A program made the translations under genes and the position numbers. A stretch of 64,000 bases of DNA from Oceanimonas aquatica (lineage in GTDB: Bacteria > Pseudomonadota > Gammaproteobacteria > Enterobacterales > Aeromonadaceae). Below the pieces are notes generated by a model that saw only the letters and a program-made list of their open reading frames with translations, was not told the DNA's origin and searched no databases. Location of the stretch: assembly GCF_030732065.1 (NCBI RefSeq), contig NZ_JAVBHX010000012.1, positions 1 through 64,000 on the forward strand. The letters are read 5' to 3'. How positions within the stretch are numbered: the first letter of the stretch is position 1; the number at the start of each line of letters is the position of its first letter. Below are positions 1-12,058 of the stretch, piece after piece.

Positions 1-141
1 AAGAGCGTTGACCGCTTTCGCTGGTCAGGGCTGCGTATTCTACGCAATCCTTGGTGTTCGTCAAGCGTTGATTTGAACTTTGTTTGGTTCGCTTTCAACC
101 CTTGTGACCGTTGGCGTGTTGCCTCGTGTCAGTGGATGCGC
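1..141 (-). other. Leader of an rRNA operon running left out of the window
   Basis: Read on the minus strand, this is the transcribed leader after the P1 promoter. It contains P2 and ends at the window edge with CAACGCTCTT, which matches the start of the boxA antitermination element (TGCTCTTTAACA) known before 16S rRNA in enterics. The 16S gene itself would lie to the left and is not visible. The call rests on this partial boxA and on the two promoters. Confidence 0.8.
37..64 (-). promoter_or_regulatory. rRNA operon P2 promoter
   Basis: Minus strand: -35 TTGACG (59-64) and -10 TAGAAT (37-42) separated by 16 bases, followed by the GC-rich CGCAGCCC discriminator. It lies about 100 bases downstream of P1, the usual tandem arrangement of rrn operons. 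Confidence 0.8.
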
Positions 142-169
142 ATTATAGGGAGCCGCGATTTTTGCGCAA
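142..169 (-). promoter_or_regulatory. rRNA operon P1 promoter
   Basis: Minus strand: TTGCGC (164-169), 16-base spacer, TATAAT (142-147), then GCGCATCCACTGACACG. The stretch CTCCCTATAATGCGC followed by CCACTGACACG is almost identical to E. coli rrnB P1. A/T-rich sequence upstream (about 174-200) would serve as an UP element. The GC-rich discriminator predicts stringent and growth-rate control. Confidence 0.88.
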
Positions 170-335
170 GGGCTTTTTTGACAAAAACATGACCTTCAGG
201 ACTGAATGTTCATTAACCCAGCAAAAGCACATGTTAACCACAGAGTTATTCACAAAGCATGTGCTTTGGCAGTCGTTCAAGTAACATAAAGGCCCGGTTT
301 AGCCCCCCATTATCAGTTAGAGATGAGACTGCATC

Positions 336-872
336 ATGAGTTCATTAAATGCCTACAAGAATATTTACCCCACCCTGGATGCCCGCGTGTTTGTGGAAGA
401 CTCCGCCGTACTGTACGGCGACATTCACCTGGGAGAAGACAGCAGCATCTGGCCCCTGGTTGCCGCCCGTGGTGATGTGAACCACATTCGCATTGGCGCC
501 CGTACCAATATTCAGGACGGCACCGTGCTGCATGTCACCCGTAAAAGTGCGTCACGCCCCGATGGTCTGCCGCTGCTGATCGGCGATGATGTCACCATTG
601 GTCACAAGGCCATGCTGCACGCCTGCACCATAGGTAACCGGGTGCTGGTGGGGATGGGCGCCATTATTCTGGATGGTGCCGTGGTAGAGGATGATGTGAT
701 TATCGGCGCAGGTACTCTGGTGCCACCGGGCAAACGACTGGAAGAGGGATTTCTGTACGTCGGCTCGCCGGTGCGTCAGGCCCGCCCACTGACGGATGAA
801 GAAAAGGCATTTCTGCCCGAATCGGCCGACAACTACGTACGCCTTAAGGATGAATATCTGCAGCAAGACTGA
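336..872 (+). CDS. yrdA: Gamma-carbonic-anhydrase-like hexapeptide protein YrdA
   Basis: A 178-residue left-handed beta-helix protein of the YrdA/PaaY group. Hexapeptide repeats run through about residues 20-140. The three metal-ligand histidines of gamma-class carbonic anhydrases are present (His66, His90, His95), with RGDVN at 45-49. Family members bind zinc; carbonic anhydrase activity has been hard to demonstrate for many, so the enzymatic role is inference. It is transcribed away from the rRNA promoters, on the other side of the shared 170-335 interval, and is followed by a perfect 12-bp hairpin. It is convergent with yrdB-aroE. Cytoplasmic, full length. Confidence 0.88.
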   Translation: MSSLNAYKNIYPTLDARVFVEDSAVLYGDIHLGEDSSIWPLVAARGDVNHIRIGARTNIQDGTVLHVTRKSASRPDGLPLLIGDDVTIGHKAMLHACTIGNRVLVGMGAIILDGAVVEDDVIIGAGTLVPPGKRLEEGFLYVGSPVRQARPLTDEEKAFLPESADNYVRLKDEYLQQD

Positions 873-876
873 AGCA

Positions 877-910
877 TGAGGTGTGAGGTATCATTTCTCC
901 TCACACCTCA
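877..910. terminator. Inverted repeat between convergent yrdA and yrdB
   Basis: A perfect 12-bp inverted repeat, TGAGGTGTGAGG (877-888) and CCTCACACCTCA (899-910), with a 10-base loop, sits 4 bases after the yrdA stop. There is no strong T-run, so it is either a weak bidirectional terminator or an mRNA 3'-end stabiliser for both converging transcripts. Confidence 0.5.
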
Positions 911-930
911 CCTAGTTCCCCTCACCAGGG

Positions 931-1191
931 TCAGAGGCTGATGCTGCCGTCCGGGGCAAAGGCTTCTTCTTCGATGCGCTCGCACACCAGCTCTTCAATA
1001 TCAAACCGCACCTGCTCAAAGGCAAGGATCACATTGGCTTCATCAGCCAGTTGCTGACCGGAAAGATGCTCCAGCCGGTGCAGAGTGATAAAGCAGGGCA
1101 CCTGTCGCCCCTGCCAGTGCGTGCTGAAGGCAACCCGTTGTTCATCGGGTTGCCAGTAAATTTCGTCTCCGACGATGATGTCCTGATTCAT
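931..1191 (-). CDS. yrdB: DUF1488 family protein YrdB
   Basis: An 86-residue acidic cytoplasmic protein that matches the YrdB/DUF1488 family in length and in position directly after aroE. Its ATG (1189-1191) overlaps the aroE stop in an ATGA junction, so the two are translationally coupled; the longer open frame upstream is only an overlap with aroE. Function is unknown in the family. No catalytic motif or membrane segment is visible. The conserved pairing with aroE suggests a housekeeping role. Confidence 0.8.
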   Translation of the reverse strand: MNQDIIVGDEIYWQPDEQRVAFSTHWQGRQVPCFITLHRLEHLSGQQLADEANVILAFEQVRFDIEELVCERIEEEAFAPDGSISL

Positions 1192-2012
1192 TGCGCCTGC
1201 TCCAGCCTGGCCCTGAGCGCCTGCAACACCGGCTCCATGTCGGGGCGAACACCACGCCAGAGGTAAAAACTCTCCGCCGCCTGCCCCACCAGCATGCCCA
1301 GGCCATCGTAACGTTTGCTGACCCCCTGCTCTGCCGCCCAGCACAAAAAGGGAGTATCTTCCCGTCCATACATCATATCGTAGACGTGAGTGCCGGAATG
1401 ACAAAGGCTGGCGGGCAAGGTCAGCCGCTCTCCCTGCAGGCTGGCAGAGGTACTGTTGATAATGAGATCAAAGGCGCCTTGCAGGTCATCGAGCGGTTGA
1501 TGAGTCACCGGCCCCAACGCCGCAAAACGGCTTGCCAGCGCCGCGGCACGGGCCTCGGTGCGGTTGGCCACCACCAGGGTCGCCGGTTGTTCGGCCAGCA
1601 GCGGGCCCATCACACCCCGGGCCGCCCCGCCCGCCCCCAGCAACAAAATGCGCTGGCCGGCCAGGGGCACACCCAGCCGCTTCAAATCCATCACCAGGCC
1701 GGCCCCGTCAGTGTTGTCGGCAAACAGACGACCGTCCTTCAGCACCTTAAGGGTATTGACCGCTTCCGCCAGGGTAGCCCGCTCGCTCAGTTCATCGGCC
1801 ACCGCCAGAGCGTCGGTCTTGAACGGCACCGTGATATTGCAGCCACGGCCGCCAGCCTGCACAAAGTTGCCCAGCCCCCCTTCGAAATTATCCAGCGACA
1901 GCAGCAGGCGTTCATAGTCCATGGTTTGCCCGGTTTGTTCGGCAAAAGCCTGATGAATAAAGGGAGACTGGCTGTGGGCAATGGGGTTACCGATAACGAC
2001 GTATCTGTCCAT
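1188..2012 (-). CDS. aroE: Shikimate 5-dehydrogenase
   Basis: A 274-residue NADPH-dependent enzyme that reduces 3-dehydroshikimate to shikimate in aromatic amino acid synthesis. The N-terminal substrate domain has SQSP (14-17) and the catalytic lysine Lys65 in TVPFK, then NTDG (100-103); the C-terminal Rossmann domain has GAGGA. The start at MDRYVVIGNP aligns with the family; an in-frame ATG 20 codons upstream is less likely because it adds unconserved residues. It overlaps yrdB by 4 bases and is divergent from hdfR across about 160 bases. Confidence 0.95.
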   Translation of the reverse strand: MDRYVVIGNPIAHSQSPFIHQAFAEQTGQTMDYERLLLSLDNFEGGLGNFVQAGGRGCNITVPFKTDALAVADELSERATLAEAVNTLKVLKDGRLFADNTDGAGLVMDLKRLGVPLAGQRILLLGAGGAARGVMGPLLAEQPATLVVANRTEARAAALASRFAALGPVTHQPLDDLQGAFDLIINSTSASLQGERLTLPASLCHSGTHVYDMMYGREDTPFLCWAAEQGVSKRYDGLGMLVGQAAESFYLWRGVRPDMEPVLQALRARLEQAQ

Positions 2013-2173
2013 GATGGTTCTCGCTGCTCGTCGGAGGGCCGCCTGCTGTCGGTGGCTGACCGAGATGTTCAAAGGGATTGGAATTATATTGCCATGAATG
2101 GCATTTTTTTGATTGCATTAGCCGCCAAAACGAATAGATTTTGCGCTAATGAACAAAATAATTGTGGTTGGCC

Positions 2174-4523
<2,350 letters not shown>

Positions 4524-4556
4524 TGAAACTTAATGTCCTTCTTGAATAAAAGCCGC

Positions 4557-5099
4557 TTACTGCTGGTAACCGCAGCCCTTTTTCGGGCAATACAGGTGCC
4601 CCTTGCGCTCGGCCAGAATACCAAACCCGCACTCGGGACAGCGCTGGGCCATCGGCTTGTCATTGATGATATAGCGACAGCCAGGATAGGCATCGCAGGC
4701 ATAAAAGCGTTTGCCGTAGCGGGAGGTACGGGCCACCAGGTGGCCCTTTTCGCATACCGGGCAGGCCGGATCACTGTTGCCCTGATCGTTGATGTCGGCC
4801 ACATAGTGGCAGGCCGGGTAGTGAGAGCAGCCGATAAAGAGCCCGTAGCGCCCCTTGCGAATGGCCAGGGTATGGTCGCACAGCGGGCAGACACTGCCTT
4901 CCAGCGGCTTTTCAACGTCTTCATCGTGTTCGATAACTTTCAGCGGGCGCAGGTAGTCACAGTCGGGATAGGCGGAACAGCCAAGAAAGGCGCCATGCTT
5001 GCCATGGCGCAGTTGCAGGGGCTGGCCACATTCCGGGCAGGCCTCATCGGGCCGGGCCGTTGGCTTGCCACTGAACAGACTGGAATCGATTTTCGACAT
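4557..5099 (-). CDS. yrdD: Topoisomerase-type zinc-finger DNA-binding protein YrdD
   Basis: A 180-residue protein built almost entirely of four C4 zinc fingers like those at the C-terminus of topoisomerase I. The fingers begin with CPEC (20-23), CPLC, CPVC and CPEC, each closed by a second cysteine pair such as CSAYPDC. It probably binds single-stranded DNA or contacts RNA polymerase, as topoisomerase I fingers do; that is inference. The context dprA-smg-yrdD-tsaC is conserved in gammaproteobacteria. Confidence 0.87.
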   Translation of the reverse strand: MSKIDSSLFSGKPTARPDEACPECGQPLQLRHGKHGAFLGCSAYPDCDYLRPLKVIEHDEDVEKPLEGSVCPLCDHTLAIRKGRYGLFIGCSHYPACHYVADINDQGNSDPACPVCEKGHLVARTSRYGKRFYACDAYPGCRYIINDKPMAQRCPECGFGILAERKGHLYCPKKGCGYQQ

Positions 5100-5147
5100 G
5101 CCGCGCCTCCGAATTCAATGATTCGAATTCTACCAGCGCGGCCGGGT

Positions 5148-5621
5148 TCAGTGAACCGCTCCGTCGGGCTGCTCAAACAACAGCTCTTCCAGCTGGTGAT
5201 AGGCCGACTCGCTGCCAGGTACATTGAACAGCACCATCAGCACTACCCACTTGAGATCGTCGAGTTCGATCACCGGCGAGTCCAGCTCCATCACCCGTTC
5301 GATAACGATCTCTCGAGTATCGGCGTTAAGCACCTTGATCTGCTCAAGAAACAGCAGAAAGCCACGGCCCTCGGTGTCGAGCTTGTACAGCTCTTCGGGG
5401 GTGTAAATACGAAATGAATCAGGAGCAGAACGCGCCCAGGCAGGGGGTTCATCCGCTTCCTGCAGCTCGGCCAGACGCTCCAGCCAGGCCAGCGCCTTGA
5501 GGATCTCTTCCTTGTTGAAGCCCGCTTCGGTCAGTTCTTCAGCGAGTTCATCCTGATCCACCATGGTGTCTACATCCGTATGAATGTAGGTCTCGAACAA
5601 GTACATCAGTACTTCGAACAT
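5148..5621 (-). CDS. smg: Smg family protein (DUF494)
   Basis: A 157-residue acidic protein of the Smg/DUF494 family, always near dprA and of unknown function. The start [14 protein letters not shown] matches the family and has a strong GGAGGAG ribosome binding site; the longer frame upstream lies inside dprA. It starts 2 bases after the dprA stop, so the genes are almost certainly co-translated. No enzyme motif is visible; the sequence is helical and leucine/glutamate rich. Confidence 0.9.
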   Translation of the reverse strand: MFEVLMYLFETYIHTDVDTMVDQDELAEELTEAGFNKEEILKALAWLERLAELQEADEPPAWARSAPDSFRIYTPEELYKLDTEGRGFLLFLEQIKVLNADTREIVIERVMELDSPVIELDDLKWVVLMVLFNVPGSESAYHQLEELLFEQPDGAVH

Positions 5622-5623
5622 GA

Positions 5624-6721
5624 TCAGCTCCTCCTCGCTCTGACATAACCTCCGGGCACGGATTCCACCCAACCGGCCAGTTCCAGCTCGACCAACCGGG
5701 TTAACACCTCATGCACCGGCTGCCGGCAACGATCCGCGATAACATCCAGCGCTGTTGCCTCTAAACCTACGGTATCCAACAAGTCCGGATAAGGCAATGA
5801 TTGCTCCGTGGCGGTATCGTGAATTTTGAGCGCCGCCGCAGAGAACCCGGCCAGCTCTTCCAGCACGTCGTTCGGCTCACACACCAGCTTGGCCCCTTGC
5901 CGAATGAGGTGATTACAGCCGGTCGCCTGAAGATTCTGCCGGGCGCCGGGCACGGCAAACACCTCCCGGTTCTGCTCCAGGGCAAAACGGGCGGTAATCA
6001 GCGAGCCGCTGCGTTTGGCGGCCTCCATCACCAGCACGCCCAGACTGAGACCGCTGATAATACGGTTACGGCGGGGAAACTGAAACGCCTGGGGTTTTTC
6101 CCAGGGATAACATTCCGACAGCAATGCGCCGCCGGCCTCGATAATGTGCCGGGCCAGGCGAGCATGACGCTTGGGATGGCACTGAGCCAGCCCGGAGCCG
6201 AACACCGCCAGGGTAATACCGCCCGCGTCCAGCGTGGCCTGATGGGCCAGACCATCAATGCCCATGGCCAGCCCCGAGGTAATGGCCAGCCCCGCCTGCA
6301 CCAGCGGCGGTAACAAGGTGCGCGTGTTTTCCTTGCCCACGTAGGACGGATGCCGGCTGCCCACCACAGCCAGCTGGGGCAGGTTCAGCACCTCAAGACG
6401 GCCTTCCACGAACAACAACAGGGGCGCGCCGGGCAGGCGGTTAAGCAGCGCCGGGTAGGCGTTATCGGCGCGCGTCAGTATATGGCGCTCGGGGCCGGCA
6501 TGAAGCCACTCCAGCAGACGCGCCAACAGGTCGTGCTGAGGCGCAAGCAGTGATGTTCGTAATTCCTCATCAATGCTGGCTTCACCCAGGCGAACGGCCT
6601 GCTGCCAGTCGGGCCCCAGCCGCTGCCGCAGTTTCCAGCCGCGCACCGGGCCCAGCCCCGGCGCCTGCTGCAAGGCCAGCCAGGGCAACAGAGGATGAGC
6701 GTCAGAGGCCGTGCTCGTCAT
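5624..6721 (-). CDS. dprA: DNA-processing protein DprA (Smf)
   Basis: A 365-residue protein that in naturally transformable bacteria binds incoming single-stranded DNA and loads RecA. An N-terminal helical region (about 10-80) precedes the Rossmann-like DprA core with the signatures [39 protein letters not shown] and RSGSLITA, and a C-terminal winged-helix-like domain (about 310-365). The start [12 protein letters not shown] lies 20 bases inside the end of the LysM gene, so the two overlap. Full length; whether the organism is competent cannot be told from this window. Confidence 0.93.
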   Translation of the reverse strand: MTSTASDAHPLLPWLALQQAPGLGPVRGWKLRQRLGPDWQQAVRLGEASIDEELRTSLLAPQHDLLARLLEWLHAGPERHILTRADNAYPALLNRLPGAPLLLFVEGRLEVLNLPQLAVVGSRHPSYVGKENTRTLLPPLVQAGLAITSGLAMGIDGLAHQATLDAGGITLAVFGSGLAQCHPKRHARLARHIIEAGGALLSECYPWEKPQAFQFPRRNRIISGLSLGVLVMEAAKRSGSLITARFALEQNREVFAVPGARQNLQATGCNHLIRQGAKLVCEPNDVLEELAGFSAAALKIHDTATEQSLPYPDLLDTVGLEATALDVIADRCRQPVHEVLTRLVELELAGWVESVPGGYVRARRS

Positions 6722-7736
6722 ACTCCGGCTCGCCCAACTGGTAATGAGACTGTACCGGCTCCCGGCTGTCGAGCACCAGGGCCGCGCTGGCGTGATCATA
6801 GGTCTGAAACACCATCACTCGGGCCACCGGCAACGACGGCAGGGTGATCCCCTCTTCAGCCAGCGGTGAAGCGGGGCGGTACACACCGTAAAGATGGCCC
6901 GCGTGCAGGCCGTCATCATGGCCCCTGTTCAGCAACACCACATCATGGCGGGCCGCCACCGCACCCTGGTGTCCCATGGCCAGCACCCGGCCGTCGTTCA
7001 GGCCCGGTCCCGGGGCCGGCTGGTAAAACGCCGCCAGCGCCCGCTCGGACGCCAGTGGCAGCAGCACATCCCCCGGCCGCATCTCCCGGCTCAGGCTGCT
7101 GATGTGCACGCTGGCAAGACTTGGCTCCGGTTGGGCTCGCGCACTCACCGCTCCAGTCAGTACCGCCCGACGGCCGTAGGATGCGTGAGTACGCTCATCG
7201 GTCAGCTCCCCCATGTCCCGGTACACGCCATATAACTGGCCGGGTACCAATCGCCCCTCCACATAGGCCAGCTCGCCCTTGCGCAACAGGTCCCGGCCAT
7301 GCCGGTCGCCCAGCAGCACAGGTGCCGCGTCCAGCTCGGCGGAAGCAAGCAACCGGTGGCCCCGGGTATAGTTCATGATCGCGGCCAGTGGCACTGTGGC
7401 CACCGCCGCTTCGGCTCGTACCCGTGGCGAGAGCTTCACCACCCCCGCTTGTTCCTCGCCCTGACGCACCAGCCGGGGCTCACCGTTTACCCAGACAAGG
7501 GTAAGCCGGTCACCGGGATAGATAAGATGCGGGTTGGCCACCTGAGGGTTGGCCCGCCACAGTCGGGGCCAGCGCCAGGGGGACTTGAGGAACTGGGCGG
7601 AAATGTCCCAAAGGGTATCGCCCTTGCGCACCGTGTAGCTGGTGGGGTGATTGTCTTTCAGCGCCAGTGCCTGGGCCTGAACGGTGCCGGACAGCAAAAG
7701 CATGCCGGCCAAAATCAGTGCTCTCGGTTTTATCAT
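6702..7736 (-). CDS. LysM-domain secreted protein
   Basis: A 344-residue protein with a signal peptide (about 1-23, cut near VQAQA) and one LysM peptidoglycan-binding domain (about 33-80, YTVRKGDTLWDIS). The remaining 260 residues match the conserved C-terminal region of the LysM protein that sits next to dprA in many gammaproteobacteria; no catalytic motif is visible. It is likely periplasmic and cell-wall associated. The start follows GAGCAGGG. Its gene overlaps dprA and diverges from def-fmt-rsmB-trkA. Confidence 0.85.
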   Translation of the reverse strand: MIKPRALILAGMLLLSGTVQAQALALKDNHPTSYTVRKGDTLWDISAQFLKSPWRWPRLWRANPQVANPHLIYPGDRLTLVWVNGEPRLVRQGEEQAGVVKLSPRVRAEAAVATVPLAAIMNYTRGHRLLASAELDAAPVLLGDRHGRDLLRKGELAYVEGRLVPGQLYGVYRDMGELTDERTHASYGRRAVLTGAVSARAQPEPSLASVHISSLSREMRPGDVLLPLASERALAAFYQPAPGPGLNDGRVLAMGHQGAVAARHDVVLLNRGHDDGLHAGHLYGVYRPASPLAEEGITLPSLPVARVMVFQTYDHASAALVLDSREPVQSHYQLGEPEYDEHGL

Positions 7737-7878
7737 CCCTGCTCGCCTTGATGGAATCTGCTTTCGGTTGATGGGGTCGCAACCTGCCGCCATGCTGCTG
7801 GCGGCCAACTATTGCTGATCTTTGAGTTGCAAATGGCTAAAATACTGACAGAACCGAATACAGGAAAACACCGTTGTT

Positions 7879-8388
7879 ATGGCAAAAGTATTAGAAGTAT
7901 TGCGCTTTCCCGATGAACGCCTGCGTACCGTGGCCAAGCCGGTTGAGACCTTCAATCCGGAATTACAGACCATTGTAGATGATATGTTTGAGACCATGTA
8001 TGCCGAAGAAGGCATCGGTCTGGCCGCCACTCAGGTCGACATTCATCAGCGTTTAATCGTGATTGACGTGTCCGAAGATCGCCAGCACCCGCTGGTGCTG
8101 ATCAATCCGGAAATTCTGGAAGAACGCGGCAGCACCGGCATTGAGGAAGGCTGCCTGTCGGTGCCCGGCGCCCGCGCCCTGGTGCCCCGCGCCGAGTGGG
8201 TCAAGATCCGCGCCCAGGACCGCCACGGCGAGACCTTTGAGCTGGAAGCCGACGATCTGCTGGCCATCTGCATTCAGCACGAGATGGATCACCTGATGGG
8301 CAAGCTGTTTGTCGACTACCTGTCGCCGCTCAAACGCCAGCGCATTCGCCAGAAAATGGAAAAAATGGCCCGCCAGGAACAACGCTGA
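7879..8388 (+). CDS. def: Peptide deformylase
   Basis: A 169-residue metalloenzyme that removes the formyl group from nascent protein N-termini. All three motifs are present: GIGLAATQ (45-52), EGCLS (90-94; metal ligand Cys92) and HEMDH (134-138; ligands His134 and His138, catalytic Glu135). It is first in the def-fmt-rsmB-trkA-trkH run, 20 bases before fmt, which makes its substrate. Confidence 0.97.
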   Translation: MAKVLEVLRFPDERLRTVAKPVETFNPELQTIVDDMFETMYAEEGIGLAATQVDIHQRLIVIDVSEDRQHPLVLINPEILEERGSTGIEEGCLSVPGARALVPRAEWVKIRAQDRHGETFELEADDLLAICIQHEMDHLMGKLFVDYLSPLKRQRIRQKMEKMARQEQR

Positions 8389-8408
8389 TTCGTCACTAAG
8401 GACCCCTC

Positions 8409-9353
8409 TTGAGCAAACTCAACCTCGTTTTTGCCGGCACCCCCGACTTCGCCGCCCGCCATCTGCAGGCGCTGCTGGATGCCGGCCACAATGTCATTGC
8501 CGTTTACACTCAGCCCGACCGCCCCGCCGGTCGCGGTAAAAAGCTCACCCCCAGCCCGGTGAAAGTAACCGCCGAGCAGGCCGGCCTGCCGGTGTACCAG
8601 CCCCAGAGCCTGCGCAATGAAGAGGCCCAGGACGAGCTGGCCGCCCTGGGTGCCGACCTCATGGTGGTGGTGGCCTATGGCCTGATTTTGCCTCAGGCGG
8701 TACTTGATACCCCGCGTCTGGGCTGCATTAACGTGCACGGCTCCCTGTTGCCCCGCTGGCGGGGAGCCGCCCCCATTCAGCGCGCCATCTGGGCCGGCGA
8801 TGCCGACACCGGCGTGACCATAATGCAAATGGACAAGGGCCTGGACACCGGCGCCATGCTGCACAAGGCCAGCCTGCCCATAGAGGCCGGCGACACCTCC
8901 GCCAGCCTCTATGAAAAACTGGCCGGGCTGGGCCCTCAGGCGCTGCTGCATACCCTTGACCAGCTCGCCGACGGCAGCGCCGTGGCCGAGCCTCAGAACG
9001 ACGCCGAGGCCAACTATGCCGAGAAGCTCAGCAAGGAAGAGGCCCGCATCGACTGGACCCTGCCCGCCGACCAGCTGGAGCGCTGCGTACGCGCCTTCAA
9101 TCCCTGGCCGGTGAGTTACTTCATGGTCGCGGAGCACAACATCAAGCTGTGGCAGACCGAGGTGCTGGGTGAAACCACCACTGCCGCCCCGGGCACTATC
9201 ATCGCCGCCGCCAAGGCCGGCATCGACGTGGCCACCGGCAACGGCGTGCTGCGCCTGCTCAGCCTGCAGCCCCCGGGCAAAAAGGCCATGAGCTGCCAGG
9301 ATCTGCTCAACGCCCGCAAGGACTGGTTCACCCCCGGCAGCCAACTGCCCTGA
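8409..9353 (+). CDS. fmt: Methionyl-tRNA formyltransferase
   Basis: A 314-residue enzyme that formylates initiator Met-tRNA with 10-formyl-tetrahydrofolate. The N-terminal formyltransferase fold has FAGTPDFAA and the [16 protein letters not shown] block (Asn108, His110), with the catalytic Asp146; the C-terminal OB-like domain binds tRNA. The gene uses a TTG start (8409) after AAGGAC, the only start that keeps the family N-terminus. Co-transcribed with def upstream and rsmB downstream (25-base gap). Confidence 0.96.
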   Translation: MSKLNLVFAGTPDFAARHLQALLDAGHNVIAVYTQPDRPAGRGKKLTPSPVKVTAEQAGLPVYQPQSLRNEEAQDELAALGADLMVVVAYGLILPQAVLDTPRLGCINVHGSLLPRWRGAAPIQRAIWAGDADTGVTIMQMDKGLDTGAMLHKASLPIEAGDTSASLYEKLAGLGPQALLHTLDQLADGSAVAEPQNDAEANYAEKLSKEEARIDWTLPADQLERCVRAFNPWPVSYFMVAEHNIKLWQTEVLGETTTAAPGTIIAAAKAGIDVATGNGVLRLLSLQPPGKKAMSCQDLLNARKDWFTPGSQLP

Positions 9354-9378
9354 TCACCGCTCACATTAAGAGAACGCC

Positions 9379-10674
9379 ATGAAAACTCGCGCCGCCGCGG
9401 CCAATATTGTTCACCGGGTGATCAACCAGGGCCAGTCCCTGTCCGCCCTGCTGCCCCGCTACCAGCAGGAGGTGGCCGCCAAGGATCGCGCCCTGCTGCA
9501 GGAGTTGTGCTTTGGCACCTTGCGCTGGTACAGCCGGCTCGACGCCATGGCCAAGCAGTTGCTCGACAAGCCGCTCAAGGGCAAATACCAGCCGGTGCAT
9601 GCCCTGCTGCTGGTGGGTCTGTATCAGCTGCTTTATACCCGCATTCCGCCCCACGCCGCCCTGGCCGAAACCGTGGCCGCCTGCAAGCGGCTCAAGGCCG
9701 AGCCCTTCAAGGGCCTGGTGAACGGCGTGCTGCGCAATGTGCAGCGCCAGCAGCAGGAGCTGGAAGAAAAGGCCGACGCCCTGCCCCAGCTGCGCCTGGC
9801 CCACCCCAACTGGCTGATGAAACGGCTGCAACGGGCCTACCCCGATCAGTGGGAGGCCATCATGGCCGCCAACAACCGGCATCCGCCCATGTGGATTCGG
9901 GTGAACGAAACCCACCACAGCCGTGAACAATACGCGGCGCTGCTGGCGGAGCAGGGCATTGAGGCAAGTGCAGATCCACTGGCTGTCCAGGCGCTGCGGC
10001 TGGCGCGTCCGGCGGACGTTACCACCCTGCCCGGCTTTGACCAGGGCCACTGTTCGGTGCAGGATGCCGCCGCCCAGATGGCGGCCCGGCTGCTGGACCC
10101 GCAACCCAATGAGCTGGTGCTCGATGCCTGCGCCGCCCCCGGCGGCAAGACCGCCCATCTTCTTGAGCGTCAGCCGGCGCTGAGCCAGCTGGTGGCCATC
10201 GACATGGACCCCGACCGGCTTGAACGGGTACACCAGAACCTGGAGCGCATCGGCCTTGAGGCCACCGTGCTGCAGGGTGACGCCGCCCAACCCCGGGACT
10301 GGTGGCAGGGCCCGCAGTTCGATCGCATTCTGCTCGACGCTCCCTGCTCCGCTACCGGGGTGATCCGTCGTCATCCCGACATCAAGTGGCTGCGCCGGCC
10401 CGAAGACATTGCCCAGCTGGCCGCCCTGCAGTCGCAAATTCTTGATGCCCTGTGGCAACAACTGAAACCCGGCGGTATGCTGCTGTACGCCACCTGCTCC
10501 ATTTTGCCCGACGAAAACCGGGAGCAGATCAAGGCCTTTCTGGCCCGCACACCCGATGCCGTGCACCAGCCCCTGCATGCCGGCGACACGCCGGTGCAGC
10601 CGGGCTGGCAGCTGCTGCCGGGTATTGATGAGCGGGACGGTTTCTATTACGCCAGCATAGCGAAACAGGCATGA
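9379..10674 (+). CDS. rsmB: 16S rRNA m5C967 methyltransferase RsmB (Sun)
   Basis: A 431-residue SAM-dependent enzyme that methylates C967 of 16S rRNA. An N-terminal NusB-like RNA-binding domain (about 1-130) is followed by the methyltransferase domain with [13 protein letters not shown] (SAM binding), the catalytic motif LDAPCSATG and the second conserved cysteine in LYATCSI. Its stop overlaps the trkA start in ATGA, so the two are translationally coupled. Confidence 0.95.
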   Translation: MKTRAAAANIVHRVINQGQSLSALLPRYQQEVAAKDRALLQELCFGTLRWYSRLDAMAKQLLDKPLKGKYQPVHALLLVGLYQLLYTRIPPHAALAETVAACKRLKAEPFKGLVNGVLRNVQRQQQELEEKADALPQLRLAHPNWLMKRLQRAYPDQWEAIMAANNRHPPMWIRVNETHHSREQYAALLAEQGIEASADPLAVQALRLARPADVTTLPGFDQGHCSVQDAAAQMAARLLDPQPNELVLDACAAPGGKTAHLLERQPALSQLVAIDMDPDRLERVHQNLERIGLEATVLQGDAAQPRDWWQGPQFDRILLDAPCSATGVIRRHPDIKWLRRPEDIAQLAALQSQILDALWQQLKPGGMLLYATCSILPDENREQIKAFLARTPDAVHQPLHAGDTPVQPGWQLLPGIDERDGFYYASIAKQA

Positions 10675-12047
10675 AAATCATCATTCTGGGAGCCGGCCAG
10701 GTAGGCGGCACCCTGGCGGAAAACCTGGTCGGTGAAAACAACGACATCACCATAGTCGACACCAACACCGAGCGCCTGCGCGAACTGCAGGACAAATACG
10801 ATCTGCGCGTGGTCACCGGCCACGGCGCCTATCCGGCGGTGCTGCGCGAGGCCGGCGCCCAGGACGCCGACATGCTGGTGGCGGTGACCAACAGCGACGA
10901 AACCAACATGATCGCCTGCCAGGTGGCCTACTCCCTGTTCAACACCCCCAACAAGGTGGCCCGAATCCGCTCGCCGGAATTCCTGGCCGAGCGGGAACGG
11001 TTGTTTCTGAACGAGGCCATTCCGGTAGACAACCTGATCGCCCCCGAGCAGCTGGTCACCGAATACATCTACCGGCTGGTGCAGTATCCGGGTGCCCTGC
11101 AGGTGGTGGACTTTGCCGAGGGCAAGGTCGGCCTGGTGGCGATCAAGGCCTATTACGGCGGCCCCCTGGTGGGCAACGCCCTGTCCACCCTGCGGGATCA
11201 CATGCCCAGCATCGACACCCGGGTGGCGGCCATCTTTCGCCAGGACAGGCCCATTCGCCCTCAAGGGACCACCATTATCGAGGCGGACGACGAGGTGTTT
11301 TTTGTGGCCGCGAGCGGCCATATTCGCGCCGTGATGTCGGAGCTGCAGCGACTCGAAAACGACTACAAGCGCATCATGATCGTGGGCGGCGGCAATATCG
11401 GCGCCGGCCTGGCCAGCCGGCTGGAGCGGCGCTACTCGGTCAAGCTGATTGAGCATAACCCCAAGCGGGCCGAGCAACTCTCGGAGTTGCTGGAGCACAC
11501 CATGGTGTTCTGTGGCGATGCCTCGGATCAAGAGTTGCTGATTGAGGAGCACATCGATCAGGTGGACGTGTTTATCGCGGTCACCAACCAGGACGAGGCC
11601 AACATCATGTCGGCCATGCTCGCCAAGAAGATGGGCGCGCGCAAGGTAATGGTGCTCATTCAGCGCGGTGCCTATGTCGATCTGGTGCAGGGCGGCACCA
11701 TAGACGTGGCCATCTCGCCCCAGCAGGCCACCATTTCGGCGCTGCTGACCCATGTGCGCCGGGCCGATATCGTCAACGTCTATTCCCTGCGCCGGGGCGC
11801 GGCCGAAGCCATTGAGGCCATCGCCCACGGCGACAGCACCACCTCTCGAGTGGTGGGCCGCAAGGTCGGTGAGCTCAAGCTGCCGCCGGGCACCACCATC
11901 GGCGCCATCGTGCGCGGCGAAGAAGTGCTGATCGCCCACGATAAAACCGTGATCGAGCAAAATGATCACGTGGTAATGTTTCTGGTCGACAAGAAGTTTA
12001 TTCCCGAGGTGGAGCGGCTGTTTCAGCCCAGTCCCTTCTTTTTATAA
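10671..12047 (+). CDS. trkA: Trk potassium uptake regulatory protein TrkA
   Basis: A 458-residue cytoplasmic, membrane-attached NAD(H)-binding subunit that gates the Trk potassium channel. It has two RCK modules, each a Rossmann TrkA-N domain ([13 protein letters not shown] at 3-15; [12 protein letters not shown] near 236) plus a TrkA-C domain. It overlaps rsmB by 4 bases and is followed 11 bases later by trkH, its channel partner, so gate and pore are made together. Confidence 0.97.
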   Translation: MKIIILGAGQVGGTLAENLVGENNDITIVDTNTERLRELQDKYDLRVVTGHGAYPAVLREAGAQDADMLVAVTNSDETNMIACQVAYSLFNTPNKVARIRSPEFLAERERLFLNEAIPVDNLIAPEQLVTEYIYRLVQYPGALQVVDFAEGKVGLVAIKAYYGGPLVGNALSTLRDHMPSIDTRVAAIFRQDRPIRPQGTTIIEADDEVFFVAASGHIRAVMSELQRLENDYKRIMIVGGGNIGAGLASRLERRYSVKLIEHNPKRAEQLSELLEHTMVFCGDASDQELLIEEHIDQVDVFIAVTNQDEANIMSAMLAKKMGARKVMVLIQRGAYVDLVQGGTIDVAISPQQATISALLTHVRRADIVNVYSLRRGAAEAIEAIAHGDSTTSRVVGRKVGELKLPPGTTIGAIVRGEEVLIAHDKTVIEQNDHVVMFLVDKKFIPEVERLFQPSPFFL

Positions 12048-12058
12048 ACGAGGCCGCC

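Noticed and set aside
246-254. TTATTCACA, a DnaA-box-like 9-mer upstream of yrdA
   Set aside because: A single box is expected by chance about twice in 64 kb; no cluster, A/T-rich unwinding element or dnaA gene is seen, so no origin is called.
2100-2170. TAATGAACA near 2146 resembling a PuuR core in the aroE-hdfR gap
   Set aside because: Only the 9-base core fits, the flanks do not, and there is no polyamine gene nearby.
9361-10578. 405-codon minus-strand frame opposite rsmB
   Set aside because: Composition is Gly/Gln/His rich as expected for an antisense shadow of a GC-rich gene; rsmB motifs are on the plus strand.
10647-11969. 440-codon minus-strand frame opposite trkA
   Set aside because: Antisense shadow; low-complexity His/Gly/Val composition and no motif.
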